Below, piece after piece: positions 1-15,477 of a stretch of 64,000 nucleotides of DNA (its first letter is position 1; each line of letters opens with the position of its first letter). Under the pieces are notes generated by a model, which worked only from the letters and a program-made list of their open reading frames with translations, did not search any database and had not been told where the DNA came from. The stretch covers positions 1 to 64,000 of the forward strand of contig NZ_SPQN01000010.1 of assembly GCF_004571065.1 (NCBI RefSeq), given 5' to 3'. Source of the DNA: Geodermatophilus sp. DF01-2 (GTDB lineage Bacteria; Actinomycetota; Actinomycetes; Mycobacteriales; Geodermatophilaceae). The translations under genes were made by a program, and so were the position numbers.

Positions 1-2
1 CC

Positions 3-386
3 GCGCACTGCGGCGCCCGCGCCTGCCGGCGCCGGCCCGAGGCGTGCACCCACGACCTGACCGGCCGGCCCGGGCTGCGCGCCCCCGGCCCGACTGAGGG
101 CTACGGGCCCGGTGCCGCACTGGACCGCACCGGCCGGGCGCGGGATCGGCGGTGTAGGTTTCCCGGCTGCCGCCGCTGGGTGCCCACGGCCGGCGAGCTC
201 GACCACCACCGGCCGTACGCCGCCGGGGGTGAGACCAGTGCGGCCAACCTGGCCGGCTACTGCACCGGTGACCATCGCGGAAAGCACCAGGCGCCGGGCT
301 GGACCCACACCCTCGACCCCGACGGCACACTGACGGTCACCACACCGTCGGGTCTCACCGCCGTCACCACCCCACCGCCCTACTGA
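3..386 (+). CDS. HNH endonuclease domain protein (DUF222-type), C-terminal part
   Basis: The gene is cut by the left window edge, so only about 127 C-terminal codons are visible. The reading frame is open from position 3 to a TGA at 384-386. It carries a clear HNH signature: RDRRCRFPGC, then ELDHHRPYAAGGET, then NLAGYCTGDHRGKHQ, with two Cys and several His as likely metal ligands, followed by the usual tail WTH..DG..TVTTPSGL. This is the form of the DUF222/HNH proteins that occur in many copies in Geodermatophilaceae and other actinobacteria. They are putative nucleases often linked to selfish or repeat-like loci, and their real function is unknown. The start codon and DUF222 part lie outside the window. 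Confidence 0.8.
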   Translation, partial: AHCGARACRRRPEACTHDLTGRPGLRAPGPTEGYGPGAALDRTGRARDRRCRFPGCRRWVPTAGELDHHRPYAAGGETSAANLAGYCTGDHRGKHQAPGWTHTLDPDGTLTVTTPSGLTAVTTPPPY

Positions 387-394
387 CCGACCGG

Positions 395-511
395 ATGGAC
401 CTGGCCCGGCACGGCGCACACAACTTCTGGGGACTGCTCACCCGCACCGCCGCCACCATCGCCGCGCACACCCTGCTACGCACCTGCCTGGCCGACCTCA
501 CCGTTGCGTAA
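395..511 (+). pseudogene. short coding-like fragment, unknown gene end
   Basis: A 38-codon frame starts with ATG 9 nt after the HNH stop and ends in TAA at 509-511. Codon use is actinobacterial (GC-rich third positions) and the peptide contains ARHGAHNFWGLLTRTAATI and ends LADLTVA. It looks more like the C-terminal end of a larger protein than like a small gene, possibly a transposase-type or second DUF222-type remnant. I do not recognise the family, and no ribosome binding site is visible. Confidence 0.25.
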
Positions 512-613
512 GACAACCCACATAACGCGCCTGAGGGAAGCGTGCCGGTCGGGTTTCGCCCACCGGCGGGGAACCCGGTGGCAGCCGCGCCGGTTCGTCG
601 GCACAGTGCGCGG

Positions 614-1345
614 ATGGCCGTCGACCACTTCACGGGATGGATCGCGGAGCGCTACGACGAATCCGCGGCCGAGACCTTCGTCCCCGCGGTGGTCGATCCG
701 GTGGTCGACCTCCTCACCGACCTCGCCGGGACGGGCGCCGCTCTGGAACTGGGCATCGGGACCGGCCGGATCGCCCTCCCACTCAGCGCCCGCGGCACCA
801 GCGTGCACGGCATCGACCTGTCCTCGGACATGGTCGCGCAGCTGCGGGTCAAGCCCGGCGCCGAACGCATTCCCGTGGCGATGGGCGACTTCGCTGCCAC
901 CTCGGTGGACGAGACATTCGCCCTCGCCTGCCTGGTCTTCAACACGATCATGAACCTGACGACCCAGGAGGAGCAGGTCGCCTGTTTCAGGAACGTCGCC
1001 CGGCACCTCGAGCCCGGCGAACGCTTCGTCGTCGAGGTCGGCGTCCCCGACCTCCGGCGACTCCCGCCCGGGGAGACCGCCCGGCCCTTCCTGGTGTCAC
1101 CCACGCGACTGGGCTTCGACGAGTACGACGTCGCGCAGCAGCGACTGGTCCCCCACCACCACGTGCTGACCGACGGGCAGTGGCGCGCCACTTCGATCCC
1201 GTTCCGGTACGTGTGGCCGGCCGAGCTCGACCTCATGGCCCGGTTGGCGGGGATGGAGCTCGAGGCGCGCTGGGGTGGCTGGGACCGTCAGCCGTTCACG
1301 GCCGAGAGCCGCGCGCACGTGTCGGTCTGGCGCAAGCCGGGCTGA
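614..1345 (+). CDS. class I SAM-dependent methyltransferase
   Basis: A protein of 243 residues from the ATG at 614; the frame stays open upstream, but the methyltransferase fold begins just after this ATG (FTGWIAERYDESAAETF). Motif I ELGIGTGRIALPL (about residues 45-57) is the glycine-rich SAM loop. The acidic motif II GIDLSSDM follows, and motif III-like GDFA and LVFNTIMNL come later. The C-terminal half contains the beta-strand-rich part typical of the YcgJ/UbiE-like group (WRATSIPFRYVWPAELDLMARLAGM). The substrate cannot be told from sequence. The gene stands alone between the HNH gene and the convergent ligA, so context gives no help. No clear Shine-Dalgarno is seen, so the start is uncertain. 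Confidence 0.8.
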   Translation: MAVDHFTGWIAERYDESAAETFVPAVVDPVVDLLTDLAGTGAALELGIGTGRIALPLSARGTSVHGIDLSSDMVAQLRVKPGAERIPVAMGDFAATSVDETFALACLVFNTIMNLTTQEEQVACFRNVARHLEPGERFVVEVGVPDLRRLPPGETARPFLVSPTRLGFDEYDVAQQRLVPHHHVLTDGQWRATSIPFRYVWPAELDLMARLAGMELEARWGGWDRQPFTAESRAHVSVWRKPG

Positions 1346-1369
1346 GCCCGCTGGCCCCCTTGAGGGCAC

Positions 1370-1423
1370 GGCCCTCTCCGGGCGTGCGCTCTGAGCCTGC
1401 GAAGGGCTCGGAAAGAGGGTCCT
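1370..1423. repeat. stop-anchored palindrome, copy 1 (after ligA)
   Basis: An imperfect inverted repeat: GGCCCTCTCC on the left pairs with the complement of GGAAAGAGGGTCC on the right. The inner part carries GCGAAGGGCTCGG. Read on the ligA strand it begins right at the stop codon (TGA then AGGACCC). It belongs to the family described in the findings, and a terminator role is likely but unproven. Confidence 0.65.
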
Positions 1424-5828
<4,405 letters not shown>

Positions 5829-5883
5829 CGCGGCAGCGTAGGGCCGTGTGCCTCACCCAGCGCATGGACGCGCCGACGCAGCG

Positions 5884-6927
5884 TCACTCGGGGAGCAGGT
5901 ACCTCGCCGCCTCGCGTACGTGGGTCATCGCCGCCCGCGCGTAGCCGGGCGTGGCGCCGGCCAGCCCGCAGGCCGGCGTGAGGGTGACCGCCCCGGGCAA
6001 CCGGTCGGCGGCGAAGCCGAGCTCCCGCCACCACGCCTGCAGGCGGGAGGCGGTCGCCTTGGGAGCGGGCAGCGGGGCGTCGGTGCCCGGGACGACGCCG
6101 GGGAGCAGGTGCGTGCCGGCCTCGACCGCGGTGCCGAGCGCATCGAGGTCCTGCACCAGCCCGAGGTCGAACGAGACGGCGTCCGCCCCGGTGGACCGGA
6201 ACAGCTCCAGCGGAGCCCGGTCGGCGCAGCAGTGCACCACCACCGGCGCCGGCAGCGCGCGGACGACGGCGGCGAGTTCCTGCTCCACCACGGGCGCCTC
6301 GACGGCGGGCAGCTTGCCCCATCCGCTGGCGGTGGGCAGCGCCCCCTGGAGGACGGCGGGCAGCGACGGCTCGTCGAGCTGCACGACCACCCGTGCCCCG
6401 GGCACCCGCGCGGCGACGGCGGCGACGTGTCCGGCGAGGCCCTCGGTGAGCGACTGGGCGAGATCGCGACGCGCGCCGGGGTCGACGACGGCGCGGTCGC
6501 CGCGGGTCCGCTCGAGGCCGGCGGCCAGCGTCCACGGGCCGGCGGCCTGCACCTTGAACGGGCCGGTGTAGGCCTCGGCGACGTCGTGCAGGGCGTCCAG
6601 GTCACGGGCCAGGAACTCCTCGGCACGGCGCTGGTCGATCCCCGTCCGCGGGACCAGCCGCCAGCCGGCCGGCGTCAGCTCGACGGCCAGGTCGACCAGG
6701 AGGGCGGCGCTGCGGCCGATCAGGTCCGCGCCGGCGCCGCGTCCGGGCAGCTCGGGCAGGTGGGCGAAGTCCGGCAGCTCACCGGTCACCACCCGCAGCG
6801 CCTCGGCCGGGTCGGCGCCGGGCAACGATCCGACCCCCGTGGCCGGGCCCCACGACGGGGGCGCGAACGCCGGCTCCTCCTCCGGGGACGGTCCGGTCGG
6901 TGGGGCGGGGTCGATCGGTGATGCCAC
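5884..6927 (-). CDS. MetE-like cobalamin-independent methionine synthase family protein
   Basis: A protein of 347 residues, about half the length of full MetE. It corresponds to the C-terminal catalytic barrel only. The zinc-site segment PVVVHCCADRAPLELF and the segment VQLDEPSLP fit the UROD/MetE-like fold. An N-terminal Pro/Glu-rich leader of about 30 residues precedes GVGSLPG. Archaeal-type short MetE proteins use methylcobalamin or related donors. For actinobacterial members next to mnmA (homologue of M. tuberculosis Rv3015c by my recollection) the methyl donor is not known. It lies between mnmA and the M16 gene on the same strand and may be cotranscribed with them. Confidence 0.8.
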   Translation of the reverse strand: MASPIDPAPPTGPSPEEEPAFAPPSWGPATGVGSLPGADPAEALRVVTGELPDFAHLPELPGRGAGADLIGRSAALLVDLAVELTPAGWRLVPRTGIDQRRAEEFLARDLDALHDVAEAYTGPFKVQAAGPWTLAAGLERTRGDRAVVDPGARRDLAQSLTEGLAGHVAAVAARVPGARVVVQLDEPSLPAVLQGALPTASGWGKLPAVEAPVVEQELAAVVRALPAPVVVHCCADRAPLELFRSTGADAVSFDLGLVQDLDALGTAVEAGTHLLPGVVPGTDAPLPAPKATASRLQAWWRELGFAADRLPGAVTLTPACGLAGATPGYARAAMTHVREAARYLLPE

Positions 6928-6950
6928 GCTCGCGACGGTAGCCCGCGTCC

Positions 6951-7008
6951 GGCCCCGTCCAGGGCACCGCCCCGAGCCTGCGAGGAGTGGGGAGGACGGG
7001 GTCCTTCT
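6951..7008. repeat. stop-anchored palindrome, copy 2 (after mnmA)
   Basis: One of the best-preserved copies. Outer arms are GGCCCCGTCC at 6951-6960 and GGACGGGGTCC at 6994-7004, with CCGCCCCGAGCC and GCGAGGAGTGGGG inside. On the mnmA strand the stop TGA is followed at once by AGAAGGACCCC. Confidence 0.8.
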
Positions 7009-8091
7009 TCAGGCGGCGCGGTCGGCGGCGAGCACGGTGCCCTGCCCCAGCACGAGATCACCGCGCCGGGCGTCCGGGGCGTAGAGCACCGCCGACTGCC
7101 CCGGGGCGACCCCGCGCTGCCGGCTGTCGAGTACCAGCCGCAGGCCGCCGTCCTCCCCTGCCGTCACCTCGCACGGCACCGGGGTGCCGTGCGCCCGCAG
7201 CTGCACCTCAGCGCGGAACGGCAGCGCGGGCACCGGGCCGGTCCAGGTCGGCGGGGCGGTACGGACCTCGCCCACCCCGGCGAGGTCGGCGGTGCCGATG
7301 GTCACCGTGCGGGACACCGGCTCGATGCCGAGCACGTACCGGGGACGGGAGTCACCCACGGCGACGCCGAGCCCGCGCCGCTGGCCGACGGTGAAGCCGT
7401 AGGCGCCGGAGTGCTCCCCCACGGTCGCACCGGTGGCGGCGTCGACGACCGGGCCGGGCTGCTCGCCGAGCCGCCGGGCGAGGAAGCCGCGGGTGTCGCC
7501 GTCGGGGATGAAGCAGATGTCGTGCGAGTCGGCCTTGGTGGCCACCGCGAACCCGCGCTCGGCGGCGATCTCGCGGACCCGCTGCTTGGTCATCGACCCC
7601 AGCGGGAAGACCGCGCCGGCCAGCTGGTCGGCGGTGAGGACGGCGAGCACGTAGGACTGGTCCTTGGCCGCGTCGACCGACCGCCGCAGCTCGCCGTCGG
7701 CCAGCCGGGCGTGGTGGCCGGTGACCACCGCGCCGAAGCCCAGCGCCTGCGCCCGATCGAGCACCGCCGAGAACTTGATCTTCTCGTTGCAGCGCAGGCA
7801 GGGGTTGGGCGTGCGCCCGGCGGCGTACTCGGCGACGAAGTCCTCGACGACGGCTTGCGTGAACCGCTCGGCGAGGTCCCAGACGTAGAACGGGATGCCG
7901 AGCTCGTCGGCGACGCGCCGGGCGTCGTGGGCGTCCTCGACGCTGCAGCAGCCGCGGGCGCCGCTGCGCAGTGTCTGCCGGTCCGGGGAGAGCGCGAGGT
8001 GGACGCCGGTGACGTCGTGCCCGGCGTCGACGGCCAGGGCGGCGGCGACCGCGGAGTCCACGCCCCCGCTCATCGCGGCGAGGACCCGCAT
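7009..8091 (-). CDS. mnmA: tRNA-specific 2-thiouridylase MnmA
   Basis: A protein of 360 residues that thiolates U34 of the tRNAs for Lys, Glu and Gln, using ATP and sulfur relayed from a cysteine desulfurase. The PP-loop SGGVDSAV is at residues 8-15. The paired catalytic cysteines are C101 ([13 protein letters not shown]) and C193 (SHDICFIP). The C-terminal beta-barrel ends in [18 protein letters not shown]. The ATG at 8091 shares its A with the stop codon of the desulfurase gene (TGATG), so the two genes are translationally coupled, as expected for sulfur donor and acceptor. Confidence 0.96.
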   Translation of the reverse strand: MRVLAAMSGGVDSAVAAALAVDAGHDVTGVHLALSPDRQTLRSGARGCCSVEDAHDARRVADELGIPFYVWDLAERFTQAVVEDFVAEYAAGRTPNPCLRCNEKIKFSAVLDRAQALGFGAVVTGHHARLADGELRRSVDAAKDQSYVLAVLTADQLAGAVFPLGSMTKQRVREIAAERGFAVATKADSHDICFIPDGDTRGFLARRLGEQPGPVVDAATGATVGEHSGAYGFTVGQRRGLGVAVGDSRPRYVLGIEPVSRTVTIGTADLAGVGEVRTAPPTWTGPVPALPFRAEVQLRAHGTPVPCEVTAGEDGGLRLVLDSRQRGVAPGQSAVLYAPDARRGDLVLGQGTVLAADRAA

Positions 8092-9311
8092 CACCGCCGC
8101 CCCATCCCGGCCCGGCGGGCACGCTCCACGACCGGTCCGATGACCGCGAGCAGGGCGTCGACGTCGGCGTCGGTCGAGGTGTGCCCGAGCGTGAACCGCA
8201 GCGAGCTGCGGGCCCGGTCGGGATCGGCCCCGACGGCGAGCAGCACGTGGCTGGGCCGGGCGACGCCGGCGCTGCACGCCGACCCGGTGGAGCACTCCAC
8301 GCCGCGGGCGTCGAGCAGCATGAGCAGTGCATCCCCCTCGGCGCCGGGGAAGGACAGGTGCGCGTTGCCGGGCAGCCGCCCCGGGCCGCCGATCGGGTCC
8401 GCCCCACCGATGACATCGTCCAGCGGGGCGCCGTTGAGCTGGGCGTCGGGCACCTGGGCCATCACCCCGGCGACCAGCCGGTCGCGCAGCGCGGCCAGCC
8501 GGTCGGCGCGCTCCTCCCGGGTCGCGACGGCGGCCGTGGTGGCCACCTGCAGGCCGACGATCGCCGCGACGTCGAGCGTGCCGGAGCGGACGTCGCGCTC
8601 CTGTCCGCCACCGTGCAGCAGCGGGGTGCACTCGGCCTCGCGGCGCAGCAGCAGGACACCGGCGCCCATCGGCCCGCCCAGCTTGTGCCCGGTCATGGTC
8701 AGCGCGTCGACCCCGCTGGCGGCGAAGTCGACCGGCACCTGCCCGATCGCCTGCACGGCGTCGGTGTGCAGCAGGACGTCGACGGCGTGCGTCACCTCGG
8801 CCAGGGCGGCGATGTCGCTGACCGTGCCGATCTCGTTGTTCGCCCACATGACGCTGGCCAGGGCGACGTCCTCGCCGTCCCCCAGCGCGGCGCGCAGCGC
8901 CTCGGGCGTGACCCGGCCGGTCGGCTCGACCGGCAGCCAGGTGACGTCGGCGCCGTCGTGCTTGGCCAGCCACTCGACGCTGTCCAGGACGGCGTGGTGC
9001 TCGGCCGGGCTGACCACGATGCGCCGGCGACGGGAGTCGGCGTCCCGCCGGGCCCAGAACAGGCCCTTGACGGCGAGGTTGTCACTCTCGGTGCCCCCGC
9101 CGGTGAACAGCACCTCGGAGGGGCGGGCGCCCAGCGCCTCGGCCAGCCGCTCCCGCGACTGCTCGGCGACCCGGCGGGCGGTGCGGCCGCTGGCGTGCAG
9201 CGAGGAGGCGTTGCCCACGCGGCCCATCTGCTCGGTCATCGCGGCCAGGACCGCGGGGAGCAGCGGCGTGGTGGCCGCGTGGTCCAGGTAGACCGCCTCG
9301 GGCGAGCTCAC
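8091..9311 (-). CDS. iscS: cysteine desulfurase (IscS/NifS family)
   Basis: A PLP enzyme of 406 residues that releases sulfur from L-cysteine as an enzyme-bound persulfide. The PLP lysine is K210 in [12 protein letters not shown]. The persulfide cysteine is C346 in STGSACSAG. The N-terminal signature [13 protein letters not shown] is intact. The start is the GTG at 9311, because AGGAGG lies 4-5 nt upstream. Longer frames to 9377 lack a ribosome site. Because it overlaps mnmA, its main client is probably tRNA thiolation, although Fe-S assembly is also possible. The tight pairing with mnmA is the usual actinobacterial arrangement. Confidence 0.95.
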   Translation of the reverse strand: MSSPEAVYLDHAATTPLLPAVLAAMTEQMGRVGNASSLHASGRTARRVAEQSRERLAEALGARPSEVLFTGGGTESDNLAVKGLFWARRDADSRRRRIVVSPAEHHAVLDSVEWLAKHDGADVTWLPVEPTGRVTPEALRAALGDGEDVALASVMWANNEIGTVSDIAALAEVTHAVDVLLHTDAVQAIGQVPVDFAASGVDALTMTGHKLGGPMGAGVLLLRREAECTPLLHGGGQERDVRSGTLDVAAIVGLQVATTAAVATREERADRLAALRDRLVAGVMAQVPDAQLNGAPLDDVIGGADPIGGPGRLPGNAHLSFPGAEGDALLMLLDARGVECSTGSACSAGVARPSHVLLAVGADPDRARSSLRFTLGHTSTDADVDALLAVIGPVVERARRAGMGRR

Positions 9312-9453
9312 CTGGCCTCCTCGCTGGCGCTCGTCGGCCATGTGACCGTCATCCTGTGCTCCCTCGTGACCTCGCACGCGCGGTCACAGCGCCAGGGTAG
9401 TCGCGCGGGACGACGGGTCGCGGCGCAGGACCTCGGAGGGCGGGCCCCGGGAA

Positions 9454-9497
9454 CGCGCCGAGCGCCGGCCCCCACGTGGGGGCCGACGCTCGGCGCG
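9454..9497. terminator. 22-bp near-perfect hairpin downstream of etfA
   Basis: Arms of 22 bp with a single C/A mismatch meet at a CACGTG centre with no spacer (core GGCCCCCACGTGGGGGCC). It starts about 10 nt past the etfA stop. No U-tract follows, as is common for terminators in high-GC actinobacteria. Confidence 0.8.
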
Positions 9498-9507
9498 GGT
9501 GGTGTGG

Positions 9508-10473
9508 TCAGCCCTTGCGGGCGGAGATGGCCCCGGTGGCCTGAGGGACGACGGTGTTCAGGTCGCCCACGACGCCGAAGTCGGCGAGCTCGAAGATCGG
9601 CGCCTCGGGGTCCTTGTTGACCGCGACGATGGTCTTCGAGGTCTGCATGCCGGCCCGGTGCTGGATCGCCCCGGAGATGCCGACGGCGATGTAGAGCTGC
9701 GGGCTGACGGTCTTGCCGGTCTGCCCCACCTGGAAGGTGTGCGGGTAGTAGCCGGAGTCGACCGCGGCGCGCGAGGCGCCGACCGCGGCACCGAGGGAGT
9801 CGGCCAGGGCCTCGATGATCGAGAAGTTCTCCGCGCTGGCCACGCCGCGACCGCCGGAGACGACGATGGACGCCTCGGTCAGCTCCGGGCGGGAGGACTG
9901 CTGCTCCACCACCCGGTCGACCACCCGGGTGGCCTTGGCGGCTTCCGACAGGGAGACCGCGACGGTCTCCTCCTCGGCGGCCGCCGGCGCCGGCTCCGGG
10001 GTGACCGAGTTGCCGCGGACGGTGTAGATCGGGGTGCCGACGGTGACCTTCGAGTGCACGATCGTCGCCCCGGCGAACGCCACCTGCGTCGCGGTGCCGT
10101 CACCGGCGATCTCGGTGACGTCGGTGAGGAAGCCGCTGCCGGTCTTGATGGCCAGCCGGCCGGCGACCTCCTTGCCCTCCGGCGAGGAGGGGATGACGAC
10201 CGCGGCGGGCTGCTTGTCGGCGACCAGCTGCGCGAGCACCTCGGCCTTGGGGGCGACCAGGAACTGGTCGACCTCCTCGGACTCGGCGACGTAGACCTTC
10301 GCCGCACCGTACTCGGCCAGCTGCGCCTTCGCCGCGGCGGCCGAGCCGGGGCCGCCGACGACGACCGCGGACGGCTCACCGAGCGCGCGAGCGGCGGTCA
10401 GCGCCTCCAGCGTGGTCTTGCGGACACCCTCACCGGCCGGGTTGAGCTCGACGAGGACCAGGACCTCAGCCAT
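9508..10473 (-). CDS. etfA: electron transfer flavoprotein subunit alpha
   Basis: A protein of 321 residues that binds FAD and, with EtfB, passes electrons from acyl-CoA dehydrogenases to the quinone pool. The C-terminal FAD-binding region contains [12 protein letters not shown] and the family signature [18 protein letters not shown]. The N-terminal part ([10 protein letters not shown]) matches the alpha-subunit Rossmann-like domain. The ATG at 10473 follows AGGAGAGG at a fitting distance. It lies 31 nt after etfB, so the two form one operon. The enoyl-CoA hydratase gene upstream and the many acyl-CoA genes in the window fit a role in fatty-acid or branched-chain oxidation. Confidence 0.96.
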   Translation of the reverse strand: MAEVLVLVELNPAGEGVRKTTLEALTAARALGEPSAVVVGGPGSAAAAKAQLAEYGAAKVYVAESEEVDQFLVAPKAEVLAQLVADKQPAAVVIPSSPEGKEVAGRLAIKTGSGFLTDVTEIAGDGTATQVAFAGATIVHSKVTVGTPIYTVRGNSVTPEPAPAAAEEETVAVSLSEAAKATRVVDRVVEQQSSRPELTEASIVVSGGRGVASAENFSIIEALADSLGAAVGASRAAVDSGYYPHTFQVGQTGKTVSPQLYIAVGISGAIQHRAGMQTSKTIVAVNKDPEAPIFELADFGVVGDLNTVVPQATGAISARKG

Positions 10474-10504
10474 GGGAACTACCTCTCCTTCGATTCGGTC
10501 CGGG

Positions 10505-11284
10505 TCAGACGATCTTCTGGCCGGCCAGGAAGTCGACCAGCGCAGTCGCGCCGTCGCCCTCGTCGGTGACCTTGACACCGGCGCCCTTCGGAGGACGGCC
10601 GGAGAAGTCGAGCACCTGGCTGGTCGCGCTCGCCAGCCCCACGGTGGCCGGGTCGACGCCGAGATCGGCCAGCGACTTCTTCTCCACCGGCTTCTTCTTG
10701 GCGGCCATGATCCCCTTGAAGGAGGGGTAGCGCGGCTCGTTGATGGTGTCCCACGTGGACACGATCGCCGGCAGCGGCGCCTCCAGCGCCCAGTAGCCGC
10801 CGTCGGTCTGCCGCTCCACCCGCGCCACGCCGCCCTCCACGGTGAGCTTGCGGGCCCCCGACAGCTGCGGAATGCCCAGCCGCTCGGCCAGCAGCGCCGG
10901 CATCACCGACAGCTGGCCGTCGGTGGACTCCGCACCGCACAGCACGACGTCGTAGGACATCTGCCCCAGCGCCGCGGCCAGGATCGCCGACGTCTGCGGC
11001 GCACAGGAACCGTGGATGGCGTCGTCGACCACGTGCACGGCCTTGTCCGCGCCCATCGACAGCGCCTTGCGGATCGCGTCCGACGCCGACTCCGGGCCGA
11101 CGGTCAGCACCGTCACCTCGCCACCGTGGGCCTCCTTGAGGACCAGGGCCTCCTCGACGGCGTACTCGTCGATCTCGTTGACGACGTTGTCCGCGCTCCC
11201 CCGGGCGACGGTGTTGTCCGCCGGGTCCAGGTTGCGCTCGCTCCCGGAATCGGGGACCTGCTTGACCAGAACGACGATGTCCAT
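10505..11284 (-). CDS. etfB: electron transfer flavoprotein subunit beta
   Basis: A protein of 259 residues, the AMP-binding partner of EtfA. It begins MDIVVLVKQVPDSGSERNL, the classic start of EtfB, and carries the beta-subunit signature region around VLCGAESTDGQLSVMPALLA. Length is normal. It is first in the etfBA operon. The 130-nt upstream region to the hydratase gene contains GTAACGTCCACTATCGG (minus strand), which could hold its promoter, but no convincing -35/-10 pair can be fixed by eye. Confidence 0.96.
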   Translation of the reverse strand: MDIVVLVKQVPDSGSERNLDPADNTVARGSADNVVNEIDEYAVEEALVLKEAHGGEVTVLTVGPESASDAIRKALSMGADKAVHVVDDAIHGSCAPQTSAILAAALGQMSYDVVLCGAESTDGQLSVMPALLAERLGIPQLSGARKLTVEGGVARVERQTDGGYWALEAPLPAIVSTWDTINEPRYPSFKGIMAAKKKPVEKKSLADLGVDPATVGLASATSQVLDFSGRPPKGAGVKVTDEGDGATALVDFLAGQKIV

Positions 11285-11416
11285 CGTCAGACCTACCTCC
11301 GCGCTGGGGTCGGGATCGCGGGCCGGCGCCCGCCTGCTCCGATAGTGGACGTTACCGCCGCGTAGCGGCTCCGCCGCCGGCGGCCCGGGTGACCAGGGTC
11401 ACGCCGGCCGGCCGCG

Positions 11417-12202
11417 TCAGCGCCCGGTGAAGGTGGCGTTGCCCGGGCCCTGCTCGAGGAAGGACCGCATGCCGGTCTTCTGGTCCTCGGTGTCGAACAG
11501 CTCGGCGAACAGCCGGCTCTCCAGCGCCAGGCCCTCGCGCAGCGGCCGGTCCAGGCCCTCGTCGATCGCCCGCTTGGCGGCGGCCAGCGCCAGCGGCGGG
11601 CCGGCGGCGAACTTGCGGGCCATGGCGACCGCCGTCTCGTAGACCTCCGCGTCGGGGACGACGGCGTCGGCGAGCCCGATCTCCAGCGCCTCCTCGGCGC
11701 CGACGTGCCGGCCGGTGAAGACCAGGTCCTTGGCCCGGGCCGGTCCGACCAGCCGGGCCAGGCGCTGGGTACCGCCCGCGCCGGGGATGACACCGAGCAG
11801 GATCTCCGGCTGGCCCACCTTCGCGCCGGCGCCCATGACCCGGAAGTCCGCGCACAACGCCAGCTCGTAGCCGCCACCGAGCGCGTAGCCGGTGATCGCG
11901 GCGATGACCGGCTTGGGGATCTCCTGGACGGCGGTGAAGGAGTCGGTCAGCTCCCGGCCCCAGGCCACCATGCTGCCGCCGTCGAGCCGGGACATCGCCT
12001 TGATGTCGGCGCCCGCGGCGAACACCCGCTCCCCGCCGTAGACGACGACGGCCCGCACGTCCTCGCGCTGCCCGGCCTCCAGCGCCGCGGCGCGCACCTC
12101 CATGTGCAGCTGCTGGTCGATCGCGTTCATCTTCGGCCGGTCGAGGCGGATGGTCCCCACCCCGTCGGCGATCTGCAGCGTCACGAACTCCGGCTCTGCC
12201 AC
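11417..12202 (-). CDS. enoyl-CoA hydratase/isomerase family protein
   Basis: A crotonase-fold protein of 261 residues, likely adding water to trans-2-enoyl-CoA in beta-oxidation. The oxyanion-hole segments are RVFAAGADIKAM and GYALGGGYELALCADFRV. The two catalytic glutamates of classical hydratases are found as E in YELAL and in QPEILLGVIPGAGGTQRL. The C-terminus FLEQGPGNATFTGR is typical of EchA8/PaaF-like members. GTG at 12202 is preferred because AGGAGG stands 5 nt upstream. About 15 nt past the stop lies a 14-bp palindrome (GTGACC-AG-GGTCAC, 11389-11402), which may act as a hairpin or operator. It probably feeds electrons and intermediates into the EtfAB route next door. Confidence 0.92.
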   Translation of the reverse strand: MAEPEFVTLQIADGVGTIRLDRPKMNAIDQQLHMEVRAAALEAGQREDVRAVVVYGGERVFAAGADIKAMSRLDGGSMVAWGRELTDSFTAVQEIPKPVIAAITGYALGGGYELALCADFRVMGAGAKVGQPEILLGVIPGAGGTQRLARLVGPARAKDLVFTGRHVGAEEALEIGLADAVVPDAEVYETAVAMARKFAAGPPLALAAAKRAIDEGLDRPLREGLALESRLFAELFDTEDQKTGMRSFLEQGPGNATFTGR

Positions 12203-12262
12203 GGGGACCTCCTGGGGTGGACGACGTCGTCGCCGCACCCTATAAGGACCCCCTGCCCTCCC

Positions 12263-12318
12263 GGCCTCGTCCAGGGCACCGCCCCGAGCTCGCGAGGGGT
12301 GGGGAGGACGAGTCCTTC
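12263..12318. repeat. stop-anchored palindrome, copy 3 (after ABC ATPase gene)
   Basis: Outer arms are GGCCTCGTCC at 12263-12272 and GGACGAGTCC at 12306-12315, a compensated variant of the usual GGCCCCGTCC/GGACGGGGTCC. The left flank (12244-12260) holds a half copy in opposite orientation (AAGGACCCCCTGCCC). Covariation of the arms supports folding as RNA. Confidence 0.75.
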
Positions 12319-12336
12319 TACCGCAGGGGGCCGTGC

Positions 12337-13128
12337 TCAGGCGGCCCGGCGGGCGGTCCAGCGCCCGTCGGCGCGCTGCACCCGCAGCGCCAGCCCGAAC
12401 GTCTCCGACAGCGCCTGCTGGGTGAGCACCTCCTCGACCGGTCCGGCCGCCACTGCCTGTCCGGCGCGCAGCAGCAGCGCGTGCGTGTAACCGGGCGGGA
12501 TCTCCTCCACGTGGTGGGTCACCAGCACCTGGGCCGGGGCGTAGGCGTATCCGGCGAGGTCGGAGAGCCGGCTCACCAGGTCCTCCCGGCCGCCGAGGTC
12601 CAGGCCGGCGCCCGGCTCGTCGAGCAGCAGCAGCTCCGGGTCGGGCATGAGGGCACGGGCGATCTGCGCCCGCTTGCGCTCTCCCTCGCTGAGCGTGCCG
12701 AACGGGCGGTGCGCCATCGGGGCGACGCCCCACTGCTGCATGAGCATCGCCGCGCGGGTGAGGTCGTGGACGTCGTAGCGCTCTCGCCAGCGGCCGACCA
12801 CGGCGTACCCGGCGGAGAGGACGACGTCGCCGGTGCGTTCACCGGTCTCGATCCGTTGCGCCAGCGCGGCGCTGGTCAGCCCGATCCGCGGCCGCAGCTC
12901 GAAAACGTCGACCGCGCCGAGGGTCTCCCCGAGCAGCGTGACGGTCCCCCGCGTCGGGTGGAGGTGCGCCGCGGCCAGCTGCAGCAGCGTCGTCTTGCCC
13001 GCGCCGTTGGGGCCGAGCACCACCCAGCGCTGGTCCGCCTCGACCGTCCAGTCGACCCCGCGCAGCAGGTGGGTCTGCCCCCGGACGACGTCCACCCCGT
13101 GCATCTCGACGACCGGATCGCTCGACAC
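12337..13128 (-). CDS. ABC transporter ATP-binding protein
   Basis: An ATPase of 263 residues. Walker A is GPNGAGKTTL, the signature loop is LSEGERKRAQIARAL (LSEGE instead of LSGGQ) and Walker B is ELLLLDEP, followed by a switch His in VLVTHHVEEIPP. The EGE-type signature and VEEIPPGY resemble the YlmA/ModF-like group of stand-alone ABC ATPases. No permease gene is adjacent on either side, so the partner and substrate cannot be named. GTG at 13128 (VSSDPVVEMHGVD) is the most likely start. The gene is divergent from glgX with a 75-nt spacer. Confidence 0.88.
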   Translation of the reverse strand: MSSDPVVEMHGVDVVRGQTHLLRGVDWTVEADQRWVVLGPNGAGKTTLLQLAAAHLHPTRGTVTLLGETLGAVDVFELRPRIGLTSAALAQRIETGERTGDVVLSAGYAVVGRWRERYDVHDLTRAAMLMQQWGVAPMAHRPFGTLSEGERKRAQIARALMPDPELLLLDEPGAGLDLGGREDLVSRLSDLAGYAYAPAQVLVTHHVEEIPPGYTHALLLRAGQAVAAGPVEEVLTQQALSETFGLALRVQRADGRWTARRAA

Positions 13129-13203
13129 GCCCCCATCCAACCAACCCAGGCCGGACCCGCGCCGCTGCGACCCGGGGGCATCTCGTGCTGCCAGGATCAC
13201 CGG

Positions 13204-15336
<2,133 letters not shown>

Positions 15337-15369
15337 CGATGATCTGGCCGTCTACCCGGACCGCATCGC

Positions 15370-15441
15370 GGCTCTTGCGGTGCTGCACGCGCTCCAGCGG
15401 TGCTGCACGACCGCACGAGCGGCGGGAACACCGCAAGAGCC
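15370..15441. terminator. long inverted repeat between convergent glgX and FHA gene
   Basis: Perfect 13-bp arms (GGCTCTTGCGGTG at 15370-15382 and CACCGCAAGAGCC at 15429-15441) enclose a 46-nt loop containing a direct repeat of GCGGTGCTGCACG. It lies between the ends of two converging genes, so a bidirectional terminator is the natural reading. It is unrelated in sequence to the stop-anchored palindromes. Confidence 0.6.
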
Positions 15442-15477
15442 ACCCCGGTGCGATCCGCTGGATCGCGGTGTCGTCCC

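Noticed and set aside
395-511. Taken at first for a transposase C-terminus
   Set aside because: No inverted repeats or other transposase parts are nearby and the match was only an impression, so it is listed as an unknown fragment.
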